Positions 1 through 8,878 are shown, numbered from the stretch's first letter. The stretch: DNA of 64,000 nucleotides from Gaiellasilicea sp963731615 (GCA_963731615.1 CAVSWD010000005.1:124001-188000), one strand, 5' to 3'. Numbers and translations: made by a program. The notes: generated by a model from the letters alone, not told the origin.

Positions 1-774
1 AGCGATCGATCCAGTACCAGACGCCGTAGACGGCGAGGCAGGTCGCGAGCAGTGTGCAGACCATCCCGAGCGCGATCCCGATCCACTGAATCGGCTGCGG
101 CCAGAAGCCGGCCAGCACGTGCAGGGCCAGCCGCGTCAAGCGCAGCGGCGAGTAGCGCGACGCCCCCGACCGTGCGGAGTGGCCGACGTCCACCTCGACG
201 ACGGACGCGCCCGCCGAGAGCACCAGCGCCTTCGTGAACTTCTGCTTCCCGATCGCCGGCAGTACCGGCTCGACCGCTGTGCGCCGGTACGCATTGAAGG
301 CGCAGCCGAAGTCGGAGATCGAGACGCCGGTGAAGCGGCGGAGCATGCCGTTGATCAGCCGCGAGGGCAGCGTCCGTCCCCAGGAGTCGTTCCGCGCCGC
401 GCGGCGGCCGCTCGCGACATCGGCGCCGCCCTCGACGGCGGCGACGAGCTTCGGGATGTCCTCCGGCTCGTTCTGGAGATCTCCGTCCATGGTCACGACG
501 ATGCCGCCGCGTGCGCGCGCGAGACCCGCGTGCATGGCGGGATGCTGGCCGAAGTTGCGCTTGAAGCGGACGGCCCGGATGCGGGGATCGGAGGCGTGCA
601 GACGCTCGACCTCGGCCCAGGTTCCGTCGGTCGAGCCGTCGTCGATCAGGATCAGCTCGAACGACTTCGCGCTTCCACTGCTGTGAGCGCGGTTACGGTG
701 CGCTGGTAGAGCTCGTCGAGCGAGCCTTGCTCGTTCAAGAGCGTCACGACGACGGAGAGATCGGGATCGGCCAT
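1..774 (-). CDS. Polyprenyl-phosphate-type family 2 glycosyltransferase, partial and frameshifted
   Basis: Predicted to move a sugar from an NDP-sugar to a polyprenyl phosphate at the inner face of the membrane (GtrB/ArnC/DPM-like). The start (ATG at 774) opens with LSVVVTLLNE, the GT-A fold beta strand. In the next frame follow ELILIDDGSTDGT, MDGDLQNEPEDIP (DXD-like acceptor/metal motif) and NDSWGR, then a hydrophobic C-terminal segment (IGIALGMVCTLLATCLAVYG) that runs off the window edge. The reading frame changes near 676-690, between the VEAR codons and KSFELILIDDG. One base restores continuity, so this is either a consensus error or a broken gene. A TACGCT hexamer lies 11 bases before the ATG, inside the divergent DUF402 gene. 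Family call is confident; intactness is not. Confidence 0.8.
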
Positions 775-1336
775 GGGCGGAGAGGAGCGTACCGACGCGG
801 TCTGGCGCGACGTGCATCGCGGCCGGGTCTGGCGCGCGCAGGCCTGCCGGATCGTCGAGGAGTCGCCGGAACTACTCGTGCTCTGGTTCCCGGCCGGCGG
901 GCCGGCCAAGGTGCCCGCCGGCGGACTGCGGATCCCTGGCGACGACTGGGAGCTCGAAGACGCCGCTCCCACCCGAGACTCGCTCTGCGTGGCGGAGCGC
1001 GGTCGTCGGCACTCCGTCTACGTCTTCTGGGACGAGAACGGCGCGTTCAGCCATTGGTACGTCAACTTCGAGCAGCCGCTGCGGCGGACGCCGCTCGGCG
1101 TCGACACCTTCGACGAGAAGCTCGACCTGATCGTCCGGCCCGACGGCTCCTATGAGTGGAAGGACGAGGACGAGCTCGAGCAGGCAGCCGCGGTCGGACT
1201 GCTCGACGCCCGCGAGGTGCGGGCGGAGTCACAACGGGTACTCGCCGAGTGGCCGTTTCCGACCGGGTGGGAGGACTGGCGGCCGGATCCGTCCTGGCAG
1301 GTGCCGCAGCTGCCAGAGGGCTGGGACCGCGTGTGA
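773..1336 (+). CDS. DUF402 family protein
   Basis: 187 residues, the usual size for DUF402 proteins, some of which are nucleoside di-/triphosphate phosphatases or FomD-like phosphohydrolases. Family-typical features are RGRVWRA near the N-terminus, a WYVNFEQPLRRT core, and GVDTFDEKLDLIV followed by YEWKDEDEL, whose acidic residues are the likely metal ligands. The C-terminus EWPFPTGWEDWRPDP is also typical of actinobacterial members. The ATG at 773 overlaps, on the opposite strand, the ATG of the divergent glycosyltransferase, which is awkward for promoters. A GTG at about 810 is a possible alternative start, though it would trim the conserved N-terminus. The stop overlaps the GTG of the next transporter (GTGA). 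The substrate cannot be told from sequence. Confidence 0.8.
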   Translation: MGGEERTDAVWRDVHRGRVWRAQACRIVEESPELLVLWFPAGGPAKVPAGGLRIPGDDWELEDAAPTRDSLCVAERGRRHSVYVFWDENGAFSHWYVNFEQPLRRTPLGVDTFDEKLDLIVRPDGSYEWKDEDELEQAAAVGLLDAREVRAESQRVLAEWPFPTGWEDWRPDPSWQVPQLPEGWDRV

Positions 1337-2481
1337 GCAGGCGTGGGCCGCTCGCGGCCTTCTTCGCGTTCGGCCTCCTCTGGGGCTCCTGGGCCGCGCT
1401 CGCGCCGGCAGTACAGACCGCCGTCGGAGCGTCGAAGGGCCAGCTCGGCCTGGCGCTCCTTTTCGTCGCCGTCGGCTCGCTGCCGGCGATGCTGCTCACC
1501 GGTCGCGAGCTCGACCGCCGAGGAACGCGAATCCTGCCCTGGCTTCTCGCGGGGTCGGCGGTTGCGGCCGTTCTGCCGGCGTTCGCGGGCTCGGTGCCTG
1601 CGCTCGCCGCCGGCCTCTTCGTGGTCGGCGCGTTCAGCGGCGCAACCGACGTCGCGATGAATGCGGCCGTCTCGGAGCTCGAGGCGAAGCGCGGCGTCCG
1701 GCTGATGCAGCTCGCACACGCGCTCTACTCGGCCGGCGTCCTCGTCGGCGCGCTCGCCACCGGGCTTGCGCGCGAGCTCGGCGCGGGCCGGCTGGAGGTG
1801 CTCGGCGCCGTCTCGGTCGCTCTGCTCGTCGCGGCGGCGCTGAACCTGCGGCACGAGCGCTTCGAGGCGCGGCCGGCGAGCTCACGCGGTCCCCGGCTGA
1901 GCCGTGCCGCAATCCCGCTCGGGATCGCGTGTGCAGCCGCCTTCGTAATCGAGGGCAGCATGGAGAACTGGGGCGCGATCTTCCTCGAGCGCGACCTCGA
2001 GGCCAGCCCCGGCGTGAGCGCGCTCGCACCGGCCGCCTACGGCGGCGCGATGATGCTCGGCCGCCTCTCGGGCCAGTGGCTCGAGAGCCGCCTCGGCGAC
2101 ACGCTCCTGCTCGCCGGTGCGATGACGGTGGCGCTCATCGGGCTTGTCGGCGCGGCGGCCGCGCCGAACGTCCCGGTCGCGATTGCGGCGTTCTTCGTCG
2201 GCGGCGCCGGCATCTCGATCGCGGCGCCGACGCTGTTCGGCGCCGGCGGCAGGCTGGCGACGCCGGAGGAGCGGGGAAGCGCCGTCGCCACCGTCACGAC
2301 CCTCGGCTACCTCGGTTTCCTCGTCGGTCCGCCCATCGTCGGCGGCATCGCCGAGGCGATCGGGCTCCGGGCGGCGTTCGCAGCATTGGGGCTCCTCGCC
2401 GTAGCGCTCGTCCTCGCGACGCCTCGTCTCCGCCTTTCCGGACGTGTCCCAGGGACTGTCCCTGGGGCACGCCCGGCCTAG
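1333..2481 (+). CDS. MFS transporter, 12-helix type
   Basis: A 382-residue polytopic membrane protein of the major facilitator superfamily. I chose the GTG at 1333 because it forms a GTGA overlap with the DUF402 stop and puts the first hydrophobic helix (LAAFFAFGLLWGSW) right after a short basic N-terminus; the longer open frame upstream is low-complexity shadow. The protein begins like the FucP/sugar and drug/H+ antiporter-like actinobacterial carriers (SWAALAPAVQTAVGASKGQLGLALL), with motif-A-like GRELDRRGTR after helix 2 and GRLSGQWLESRLGD in the central loop. The substrate is unknown. The last codons encode GRVPGTVPGARPA from a strong hairpin (2444-2470), so the transcription terminator seems to be built into the coding end. 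Confidence 0.82.
   Translation: MSRRGPLAAFFAFGLLWGSWAALAPAVQTAVGASKGQLGLALLFVAVGSLPAMLLTGRELDRRGTRILPWLLAGSAVAAVLPAFAGSVPALAAGLFVVGAFSGATDVAMNAAVSELEAKRGVRLMQLAHALYSAGVLVGALATGLARELGAGRLEVLGAVSVALLVAAALNLRHERFEARPASSRGPRLSRAAIPLGIACAAAFVIEGSMENWGAIFLERDLEASPGVSALAPAAYGGAMMLGRLSGQWLESRLGDTLLLAGAMTVALIGLVGAAAAPNVPVAIAAFFVGGAGISIAAPTLFGAGGRLATPEERGSAVATVTTLGYLGFLVGPPIVGGIAEAIGLRAAFAALGLLAVALVLATPRLRLSGRVPGTVPGARPA
2444..2470. terminator. Bidirectional hairpin inside the 3' end of the MFS gene
   Basis: CCCAGGGAC (2448-2456), one-base loop T, GTCCCTGGG (2458-2466), extended by GTG/CAC pairs at 2444-2446 and 2468-2470. The stem is perfect apart from one unpaired base. It lies between the convergent ends of two transporter genes (stops at 2481 and 2489), where a shared terminator would be expected. 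There is no T-run, so intrinsic termination is inferred. Confidence 0.5.
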
Positions 2482-2488
2482 GCAGCGA

Positions 2489-3886
2489 CTACACGGAGTC
2501 GAGCGCGGCGACGGGTGCTTCGGCCCGCTTCTTGCCCGGGACGGCGAGAGCGATCAGAGCGCCGACGCCGACGACCGCAGCACCGACCCAGGTCGCGGCC
2601 ATCAGCCCCTCGCTGAAGATCGCCGGCGACTCGTAACCGCCCGTGCGGGCAAAGATCGAGGCCAGCACCGCGACGCCGAAGACCCCGCCGACCTCACGGA
2701 TCGCGTTCGAGACGCCCGAAGCCTTCCCCTCGTCGCGCAGGCCGACGCTGCTGAGGACGATGTTCGCGACGGGCGCGAAGAACATCCCCATCCCGATGCC
2801 CGAGAGGATGAACGGGCCGACGAGCGACGAATAGCCGACGTCGGCCGTCGACACGGCGGCGATCCAGCCAAGCCCGATCGCCTGCAGCGCGAGGCCGCCG
2901 GCGAGGAAGGGCCGGCCGCCGATCCGGTCGGAGAGTGCGCCCGCAATCGGAGCGACGACCATCGGCATCGCCGTCCACGGAAGCACGCGCAGACCGGCCT
3001 CGAAGGGCGAGTACCCCTGCGCCGTCTGGAAGAACTGCGAGAGCAGGAAGATCGAGCCGAACATGCCGAAGTACATCGCGAACGAAGCGCCGTTCGCCGC
3101 AGCGAACGCCCGGCTGCGGAAGAAACGAAGCGGCAGCATCGGCTCTCGCGCCCGCGCCTCCCAGGCCACGAAGGCAGCAAGCAGGAGGGCGCCCGCCGCG
3201 AGCGACCCGACGATCTGCGGGCTGCTCCAACCATCGCCGTTGCCGTGCACGAGACCCCAGACGAGTCCGAACAGGCCGCCGCTCGCGAGCCCGAGCCCGG
3301 GCAGGTCGAGCGTCTTGTCCGGCCCGTAGCTCTCGGTCAGCAGGCGCGAGAGCGGCAGCACCGCGAGCCCGATCGGCACGTTCAGCCAGAAGATCCACTG
3401 CCACGCGATCCCGTCGACGACCGCGCCCCCGACGAGCGGTCCGGCCGCGACCGCGAGGCCGGCGATCCCGGACCAGGCACCAAGCGCCATCCCGCGCTTG
3501 TCGGCGCGAAACGCCGCCGAGAGCAGGGTCAGCGTCAGCGGCGTCACGATCCCGCCGCCGATGCCCTGTACTGCACGGGCCGCGATCAGCGACTCCATCG
3601 AGGGCGCGAGTGCAGCGGCCGCCGAAGCGACGGTGAAAAGGGCGAGGCCGAACCTGAACATGCGTCGCCGGCCGAAACGGTCGCCGAGCGCCGCCCCGGT
3701 GAGCAGGAACACCGCGAAGGTGAGCGTGTAGGCGTTCACCGTCCACTCGAGCTCTTCGATCGTCGCGCCGAGGTCGGTGCGGATCACCGGCAGCGCGGTC
3801 GAGACGACGAGGTTGTCCAGAACGACCATGAACAGTGCGATCGAGGTGATCACGAACGTCCAGACGGTCTTGGTCGTGGCCGGCAT
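2489..3886 (-). CDS. DHA2-family MFS drug exporter, 14-helix type
   Basis: 465 residues, matching the EmrB/QacA (DHA2) proton-driven multidrug exporters. The N-terminus has the DHA2 signature LDNLVVSTALPVIRTDL in helix 1, followed by WTVNAYTLTFA and motif A (GDRFGRRRMFRFGL). The middle has motif C-like GIGGGIVTPLTLTLL and then GPLVGGAVVDGIAWQWIFWLNVPIGL, which is the DHA2 antiporter region. It lies next to a TetR regulator transcribed in the same direction, and a copy of that regulator's putative operator lies 19-34 bases upstream of its start. It is therefore probably an inducible export pump under TetR repression. The substrate is unknown. No frameshift is present. Confidence 0.9.
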   Translation of the reverse strand: MPATTKTVWTFVITSIALFMVVLDNLVVSTALPVIRTDLGATIEELEWTVNAYTLTFAVFLLTGAALGDRFGRRRMFRFGLALFTVASAAAALAPSMESLIAARAVQGIGGGIVTPLTLTLLSAAFRADKRGMALGAWSGIAGLAVAAGPLVGGAVVDGIAWQWIFWLNVPIGLAVLPLSRLLTESYGPDKTLDLPGLGLASGGLFGLVWGLVHGNGDGWSSPQIVGSLAAGALLLAAFVAWEARAREPMLPLRFFRSRAFAAANGASFAMYFGMFGSIFLLSQFFQTAQGYSPFEAGLRVLPWTAMPMVVAPIAGALSDRIGGRPFLAGGLALQAIGLGWIAAVSTADVGYSSLVGPFILSGIGMGMFFAPVANIVLSSVGLRDEGKASGVSNAIREVGGVFGVAVLASIFARTGGYESPAIFSEGLMAATWVGAAVVGVGALIALAVPGKKRAEAPVAALDSV

Positions 3887-3904
3887 CTGAATCGACTCCT
3901 TTCT

Positions 3905-3920
3905 TAGTGAGTCATTACTT
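3905..3920. promoter_or_regulatory. Putative TetR operator upstream of the DHA2 exporter
   Basis: TAGTGAGTCATTACTT lies just upstream of the exporter start (3886, minus strand). It matches the near-palindrome TAGTGAGTATTCACTTA at 4494-4510 in its left half and closely in its right half. Two related sites before the regulator and its neighbour are typical of TetR autoregulation plus control of an exporter. Protein binding is inferred. Confidence 0.6.
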
Positions 3921-3944
3921 CAATAGCGGGTGAAAAAAACGCGG

Positions 3945-4490
3945 TCATTCCGGCCGGCAGCCCTCGATCAGCCTGTCCCCCCACGGCGTCGGCTCGTCGA
4001 ACAGCCGCATCGCTCCGAGGACGTTCAGCAGCATCCCCCTGGCGATGAACGTGCTCACCTCCGCGGGCGAGGCGCCGCTGACGCGCTCGACCAGCTCGGC
4101 GAGGTCGCGCCAGACGCGGCGCATGTCTGCGCGGATCTCGTCGTCCTCGGCCGCCGCGAAGCACTGGAGCATCAGCTGCAGCCGCTCCCGATCCTCGATC
4201 AGAACCCGGTAGGCGTCCCCCATCGCACGAAACGCCTGCTCGCCCGACTTGCCTCGCGACGCCTGCTCGAAGGCCCGGTAGATCTCCTCCATCTTGAGCC
4301 GGGTCGTGGCCAGGTAGAGCTCCTTCTTCGTGCCGAAGAGGCGGAAGAGGTACGGCTGCGAGATCCCGGCCGCGCTCGCGATCGCGTCGGTCGAGGCGCC
4401 GTGGAGGCCCTTACGGGAGAACTCTGCGGCGGCGGCCTCGAGCACCGCCTCGCGGCGGACCTCGGCCGTCTGTCTGGTTGGCGCACTCAT
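3945..4490 (-). CDS. TetR family transcriptional regulator
   Basis: 181 residues. The N-terminal helix-turn-helix (about residues 10-55) has the family pattern EAVLEAAAAEFSRKGLHG, then TDAIASAAGISQPYLFRLFG and KKELYLA. The C-terminal ligand/dimer domain is helical (RVWRDLAELVERVSGASPAE, MLLNVLGAMRLFDEP). The start ATG at 4490 abuts a 14-base palindrome, AGTGAGTATTCACT, expected to be its own operator, and a second copy precedes the downstream exporter. Derepression by the exported compound is the likely logic. The ligand is unknown. Confidence 0.9.
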   Translation of the reverse strand: MSAPTRQTAEVRREAVLEAAAAEFSRKGLHGASTDAIASAAGISQPYLFRLFGTKKELYLATTRLKMEEIYRAFEQASRGKSGEQAFRAMGDAYRVLIEDRERLQLMLQCFAAAEDDEIRADMRRVWRDLAELVERVSGASPAEVSTFIARGMLLNVLGAMRLFDEPTPWGDRLIEGCRPE

Positions 4491-4493
4491 AGG

Positions 4494-4510
4494 TAGTGAG
4501 TATTCACTTA
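4494..4510. promoter_or_regulatory. Palindromic operator at the TetR gene start
   Basis: TAGTGAGTATTCACTTA contains the perfect palindrome arms AGTGA...TCACT. It starts 4 bases upstream of the TetR start codon and is matched by a second site at 3905-3920. Autorepression is inferred from position and repetition. Confidence 0.65.
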
Positions 4511-4523
4511 CATGAGACGCTTG

Positions 4524-6553
4524 TCAAGCAAAGCGCGCGATGCCCTCGACGACGCGGTCGAGGTCGCCGTCGCCGAGCCGCGAGTGGAGCGGGAGCGCGA
4601 GCGCACGGTCGAAGGCGGCGTCGGCGCCGGGGTACGGCCCCTGGTCGCGGTAGGCGGACAGCCGGTGGAGCGCGTAGGTCCCGATCTGAACCTCGATTCC
4701 CTCGGCCCGCAGCGTCGCGAGCGCCTCGTCCTTGCGGTCGAGCCGGATCACGTACGCCTGCCAGCCGTGCACGTCGCCCTCGTCGGCGTCCGGGACATCG
4801 ACCAGGTCGCGCAGCCTCTCCGTGTAGCCCGCCGCGATCCGCGTCCGCTCCGCAAGCAGCTCGTCGAGCCGGCGCAGCTGCGGGATCCCGACCGCGCAGA
4901 GGATGTCCGCCAGCCGGTAGTTCGTCGAGGGCTCGACGATGTCGGCGTCCGGCCCGAGCCCGTGATGGCGGAGCCGCCGGATCGACGCGGCGAGCTCTGC
5001 GTCGTTCGTCGTCACCGCGCCGCCCTCGCCGGTGGTGACGATCTTGCGCGGGTGGAAGGAGAGGCACCCGGCGGCTCCGAGCCCGCCGCACGGCATCCCG
5101 CGCCACTTCGCACCCAGCGCGCCGGCCGCGTCCTCGAGCAACAGCACCTCCGGCGGAACGGCGCTCTGCAGCGCCTCCCAGTCGAGCGGCCTGCCGAAGA
5201 GATGGACGGCGAGCACGGCCTTCGTCCGCGGCGTGACTGCGTCGTAGACCTTGCCGACGTCGAGGTTGAAGGTCGCGGGATCGACGTCGACGAGCACCGG
5301 CGTCGCGCCCGCGAGCCGAACGACGTTCGCGGTTGCCGGGAAGGTGTAGGCCGGGACGATCACCTCGTCGAGATGCCCCTCGAACCGTCTCCGATCCCGA
5401 GCGCGAGCACGGCGAGATGGAGCGCCGCGGTCCCGTTCGAGACGGCGACCGCGTGCTCGACCCCGCAGGCCGCGGCGACGAGCTGCTCCAGCTCATCGAC
5501 CTTCGGCCCCATCGTCAGCGCGCCCGACTCGAGCACGCCACGCACCTCCGCCAGCTCCGCCTCCCCCAGTTCGGGGAAGGCTAGGCGGATCGGGCTCAGT
5601 GCCTTCTCTCGATACCACGCGATCGTCTTCTCGAGGCCCTCGTCGAGATCGACCTTCGCCTCGAAGCCGAGCACCTCGCGCGCCTTCTCGACGTTCGGAA
5701 TCCGGAGCTCGACGTCGGCGTAGTGCAGCGGCTGGAAGACGATGTCGACCTCCGCCCCGGTCAGCCGCTTGATCCGCAGGGCGAGGTCGTAGATCGTCAC
5801 CGTCGAGCGCGTGTTGCCGATGTTGAACGTCTGCCCGACCGCGTCCGGGTGCTCGAGGCACGCGAGCGTGCCGGCGACCATGTCGTCGACGTAGCACCAG
5901 GCGCGGATCTGGGAGCCGTCGCCGTGGATGACGAGGTCGCGGCCGGCGAGCGCGTTCTCGATGAAGGCCCGGATCGCGCCGCCGCCGATCTGGCCGGGGC
6001 CGAAGACGTTGAACGGGTGCACCGTCACCGCCGGCAGCCCGAGCTCGTCGTGGTAGGCGTGCGACATGTGCTCGCCGGCGAGCTTCGAGACCGCGTACGT
6101 CCAGCGCGCTTCGCCGACGGAGCCGATCGTCGAGACCTGCCCTTCCTCGACCCGGAATGCGTGCGTGCCGAAGACCTCGCTCGTCGAGAAGTCGATGAAG
6201 CGCTCGACGCTGCCGATCGTCGCGATCGCCGCCTCGAGCACGTTGTAGGTGCCGACGATGTTCACGCGCATCGTCCGCACCGGGCTCTCGAGCACGGTGT
6301 CGACCCCCGCGATCGCCGCGCAGTGGACGATGTGGGTCGCGCCCTGCGAGAGCTCGCGCATCGCGTCGAGGTCGAGGACGTCCGCCTGGTGGAGGGTGAA
6401 GTTGGGGTGCTCCGCGAGCGGCGTGCCCGAGAGCGCATCGCGGTGGAGGTTGTCCGCGGCGATCACCTCGTTGTCCTCGACGAGCCGCCGGGCGAGCGTC
6501 GTGCCGATGAAACCGGCGCCGCCGGTGATGAAGATCCGCTTGCCTACGAGCAT
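4524..6553 (-). CDS. NAD-dependent sugar epimerase fused to DegT/DnrJ/EryC1/StrS aminotransferase, frameshifted
   Basis: The first ~325 residues (start ATG 6553) are an extended SDR nucleotide-sugar epimerase/dehydratase with the Rossmann motif GGAGFIG, the catalytic region FSTSEVFGT and YAVSKLAGE (Y-x3-K), and HPFNVFGPGQ. Without a stop, the frame continues into an aminotransferase (IRLAFPELGEAELAEVRGVL, SNGTAALHLAVLALG). Near 5363-5395 the frame shifts and continues as VIVPAYTFPATAN, EDAAGALGAKW and SFHPRKIVTTGEGG (PLP lysine) down to 4524. Such enzymes make amino-sugars for surface polysaccharides. The in-frame joining of the two domains is unusual; the break inside the aminotransferase looks like a one-base indel. 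A TAGACT box lies 8 bases before the start. Domain calls are secure; the single-chain state is not. Confidence 0.75.
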
Positions 6554-6560
6554 CGCGGCG

Positions 6561-6581
6561 AGTCTATCGAGGCGCTACCCT
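6561..6581. promoter_or_regulatory. Divergent leaderless-type -10 elements
   Basis: On the minus strand TAGACT (6566-6561) ends 7 bases before the epimerase ATG (6553). On the plus strand TACCCT (6576-6581) ends 8 bases before the ATG at 6590. Both genes would start transcription at or near their start codons. No Shine-Dalgarno is present on either side. Confidence 0.5.
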
Positions 6582-6589
6582 GTCCCCCG

Positions 6590-7007
6590 ATGCGGATCGC
6601 CGTCTGTCATCGCCGTCATCGCCGCCGTCGTCGGGTGCGGCGCGAGCTCTGCCGGGACGTCCGACCCGTCGACCGCGCTGCGGGTGTCGTACTTCGAGGA
6701 AGGGCGCTCCGAAGGAGAGCGCACGCTCTGGACGCTTCGCTGCGATCCGGCGGCCGGAACGCTGCCCAGGCGCGCCGCCGCGTGTCAGAAGCTCGACCGG
6801 ATGAAGAACCCGTTCGCGCCGCTGCCGAAGGATCTGCAGTGCACAGAGATCTACGGCGGGCCGGAGCAGGCAGTGATCAGCGGCACGCACGACGGGCGCC
6901 GGGTCTGGGTGCTGCTCGGCCGGCGCAACGGCTGCGAGATCGCCCGTTGGAACAAGCTGGCCTTCCTCGTGAACGGCACGGCTTCGAGCTCCGCCTCTTC
7001 TCCGTAG
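6590..7007 (+). CDS. Putative secreted lipoprotein with a subtilisin-inhibitor-like (SSI) domain
   Basis: The open frame ending at 7007 has the actinobacterial SSI serine-protease inhibitor pattern: LRVSYFEEG, WTLRCDPAAGTLPRRAAAC, NPFAPLPKDLQCTEIYGG, GRRNGCEIARW. Four cysteines are placed as in the two conserved SSI disulfides. Upstream, VIAVIAAVVGCGASSAG looks like a lipoprotein signal with lipobox VVGC, but it is one frame away from the ATG at 6590 (MRIAV), so one indel near 6600-6610 is needed to join them. No other good in-frame start is near. If real, the product is an exported, membrane-anchored protease inhibitor. The reactive-site loop is not obvious in this sequence, so inhibitory activity is uncertain. 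Confidence 0.6.
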
Positions 7008-7050
7008 GCCCGGCCCCGCAAAGAGCACCGCGGATAGCATCGCGCGCGAC

Positions 7051-8258
7051 GTGAGCACCGTTCTCTTCGTCGGCGCAGGCCGTCACCAACGTCGCGCGAT
7101 CCTGCGCGCCAAAGAGCTCGGCCATACGGTCGTGGCCGTCGACCGCAACCCGGAGGCGCCGGGCCTCGCCGTTGCCGACGCCGGCGAGGCGGTGGACTTC
7201 ACCGACGTCGCCGCCGTGACCGAGGTCGGACGGCGACACGGCGTCGACGGCGTCCTGACGGTGTCGGCCGACCGGGCCGTCCCCGTCGTGGCCGCCGTCG
7301 CCGAGGAGCTGGGCCTGCCGGGGATCGGCAACGAGACCGCGCACCTGATGACGCACAAGATCGCAATGCGCCGCACGCTCGCCGACGCCGGCGTCCCGCA
7401 ACCGCGCTTTGCCGGCGCGCGCGACATGCAGAGCGCGCGGGCGGCGCTCGACGCCGTCGGCGTCCCGGCGGTCCTGAAACCGGCCGACTCGGGCGGACAG
7501 CGGGGGATCTTCTACGTCGAGTCGCAGGACGAGCTCGACGCCCACGTGCACGCGGCGCTCGCCGAGTCGCCGACGGACGAGGCGATCGTCGAGAGCTTCC
7601 ACGACGGCCTCGAGCTGAACGGGATCGTGATCGCCCGCGACGGCGAGGCGTTCCCGCTGACGCTCTCCGACCGGCTGCGGCCGCCCGGGATCGGCTTCGG
7701 CGTCGGCTGGATCCACGTCTATCCGGCCTCGATCTTCGCCGACGTGCTCGCAGAGGCCGAGCGGATCGCCGTGCACGCGGTCCACGCCCTCGGCCTGCGC
7801 GACGGGATCGCGTTCCCGCAGCTGATCGTCTCCGACGACGGCTCGGTGCGCGTCGTCGAGGTGGCAGCACGGATTCCCGGCGGCCAGATGGCCGACCTCG
7901 TCCGCCACGCCGTCGGCGTCGACCTCGTCGAGGTGGCGATCCGACAGGCGCTCGGCGAGACGGTCCCGGACGAGCTCGTGCTCCCGCGCTTCAAGCAGCC
8001 GCTGGCGATCCGCTTCCTGACCGCGCAGCCCGGCCCGTTGCCGACGGGAGAGGTGGTGTCGGTCGGTCCGCTCGAGCCCGTGCTCGCCGCCGAGGGCGTC
8101 GTCCAGGCGGACACGTATCTCCAGGTCGGCGAGACAATCCGCCCCGTGCGGCTCGATGGCGACCGGCGCGGCTACGTGATCGCGATCGCCGACACTTCGG
8201 TGAGGCGCTCCAGCGCGCCGAGGACGCGGCGCGGCTGCTCGAGGTGGTGGTCGAGTGA
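7051..8258 (+). CDS. ATP-grasp carboxylate-amine/thiol ligase-like enzyme, C-terminus frameshifted
   Basis: About 400 residues related to the CarB/PurK/biotin-carboxylase-like ATP-grasp enzymes. The N-terminal preATP-grasp fold begins VLFVGAGRHQRRAILRAKEL. The ATP-binding lobe has MTHKIAMRRTLADAGVPQPR and VLKPADSGGQRGI (nucleotide-binding lysine and glycine loop), then VVEVAARIPGGQM (metal ligands E and R). The naive frame runs on to 8508 as shadow, but one base near 8197 restores GEALQRAEDAARLLEVVVE and a stop at 8258 overlapping the next GTG (GTGA). The start GTG at 7051 follows TAGCAT (7035-7040), a leaderless-type -10. These enzymes form an amide-type bond to a carboxylate. The glycan neighbours suggest modification of a sugar or nucleotide-sugar, which is an inference. 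Confidence 0.8.
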
Positions 8259-8878
8259 GCGACCCGCGCACCCGGATCGTCGGCGCGGGGTACGACACCA
8301 TGGCCGACACGTGGGAGTCGTGGAAGGCGCAGATCACGAGCGACCCGCGGGAAGAGTGGTGCGACGAGCTGGTCGCGCGGCTGCCCGAAGGCGCGCGCGT
8401 GGTCGAGCTCGGCTGCGGCGGCGGTGCTCCGGAAACGGCGGTGCTGGCCAGGCGCTTCCGCCTGACGGGAGTCGACCTCTCCCAGGAGCAGCTGCGACGC
8501 GCGCGTGAGCGGATCCCAGGGGCAGAGTTCGTCCACGCCGATTTCACCGAGATCGAGTTCGAGCCGGGCTCGGTGGACGCCGTCGCCGCGTTCTACTCCT
8601 TCAACCACGTCCCGCGCGACCTGCTGGCGCCGCTCTACGCTCGCGTGCGAACCTGGCTCGCCCCCGGCGGGCTCTTTCTGACGGCGCTCGGCATGAGCGA
8701 CAACGAGGGTTGGACCGGCGAGTGGCTCGGGACGACGATGTACTTCTCCAGCTTCCCGCCCGACGTGAACACCCGCATGCTCGGCGAAGCCGGCTTCGAG
8801 CTCCTGCGTGACGAGGTCGTCACGATCCGCGAGCCCGAGGGAGACGGCACCTTCCAATGGATACTGGCGCGACGGTGA
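8255..8878 (+). CDS. Class I SAM-dependent methyltransferase
   Basis: 207 residues with motif I VVELGCGGGAPET, then LTGVDLSQEQLRRAR (acidic motif II), FVHADFTEIEF, and post-motif region AVAAFYSFNHVPRDL. The N-terminus GYDTMADTWESWK resembles SAM methyltransferases of small-molecule and sugar pathways. The GTG start at 8255 overlaps the previous gene's restored stop, and the stop overlaps the next GTG at 8875, so it is the second gene of a tightly coupled operon. The acceptor is unknown. Confidence 0.85.
   Translation: MSDPRTRIVGAGYDTMADTWESWKAQITSDPREEWCDELVARLPEGARVVELGCGGGAPETAVLARRFRLTGVDLSQEQLRRARERIPGAEFVHADFTEIEFEPGSVDAVAAFYSFNHVPRDLLAPLYARVRTWLAPGGLFLTALGMSDNEGWTGEWLGTTMYFSSFPPDVNTRMLGEAGFELLRDEVVTIREPEGDGTFQWILARR

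Noticed and set aside
2444..3907. Plus-strand 487-codon frame opposite the DHA2 transporter
   Set aside because: Shadow frame; charged low-complexity sequence without motifs, while the minus strand encodes a complete 14-helix exporter.
5723..7054. Plus-strand 443-codon frame opposite the epimerase
   Set aside because: Composition is Arg/Asp/Glu shadow typical of GC-rich antisense; the epimerase on the other strand has clear motifs.
6877..8547. Minus-strand 556-codon frame opposite the ATP-grasp gene
   Set aside because: Shadow of the ATP-grasp and methyltransferase genes, no recognisable domain.
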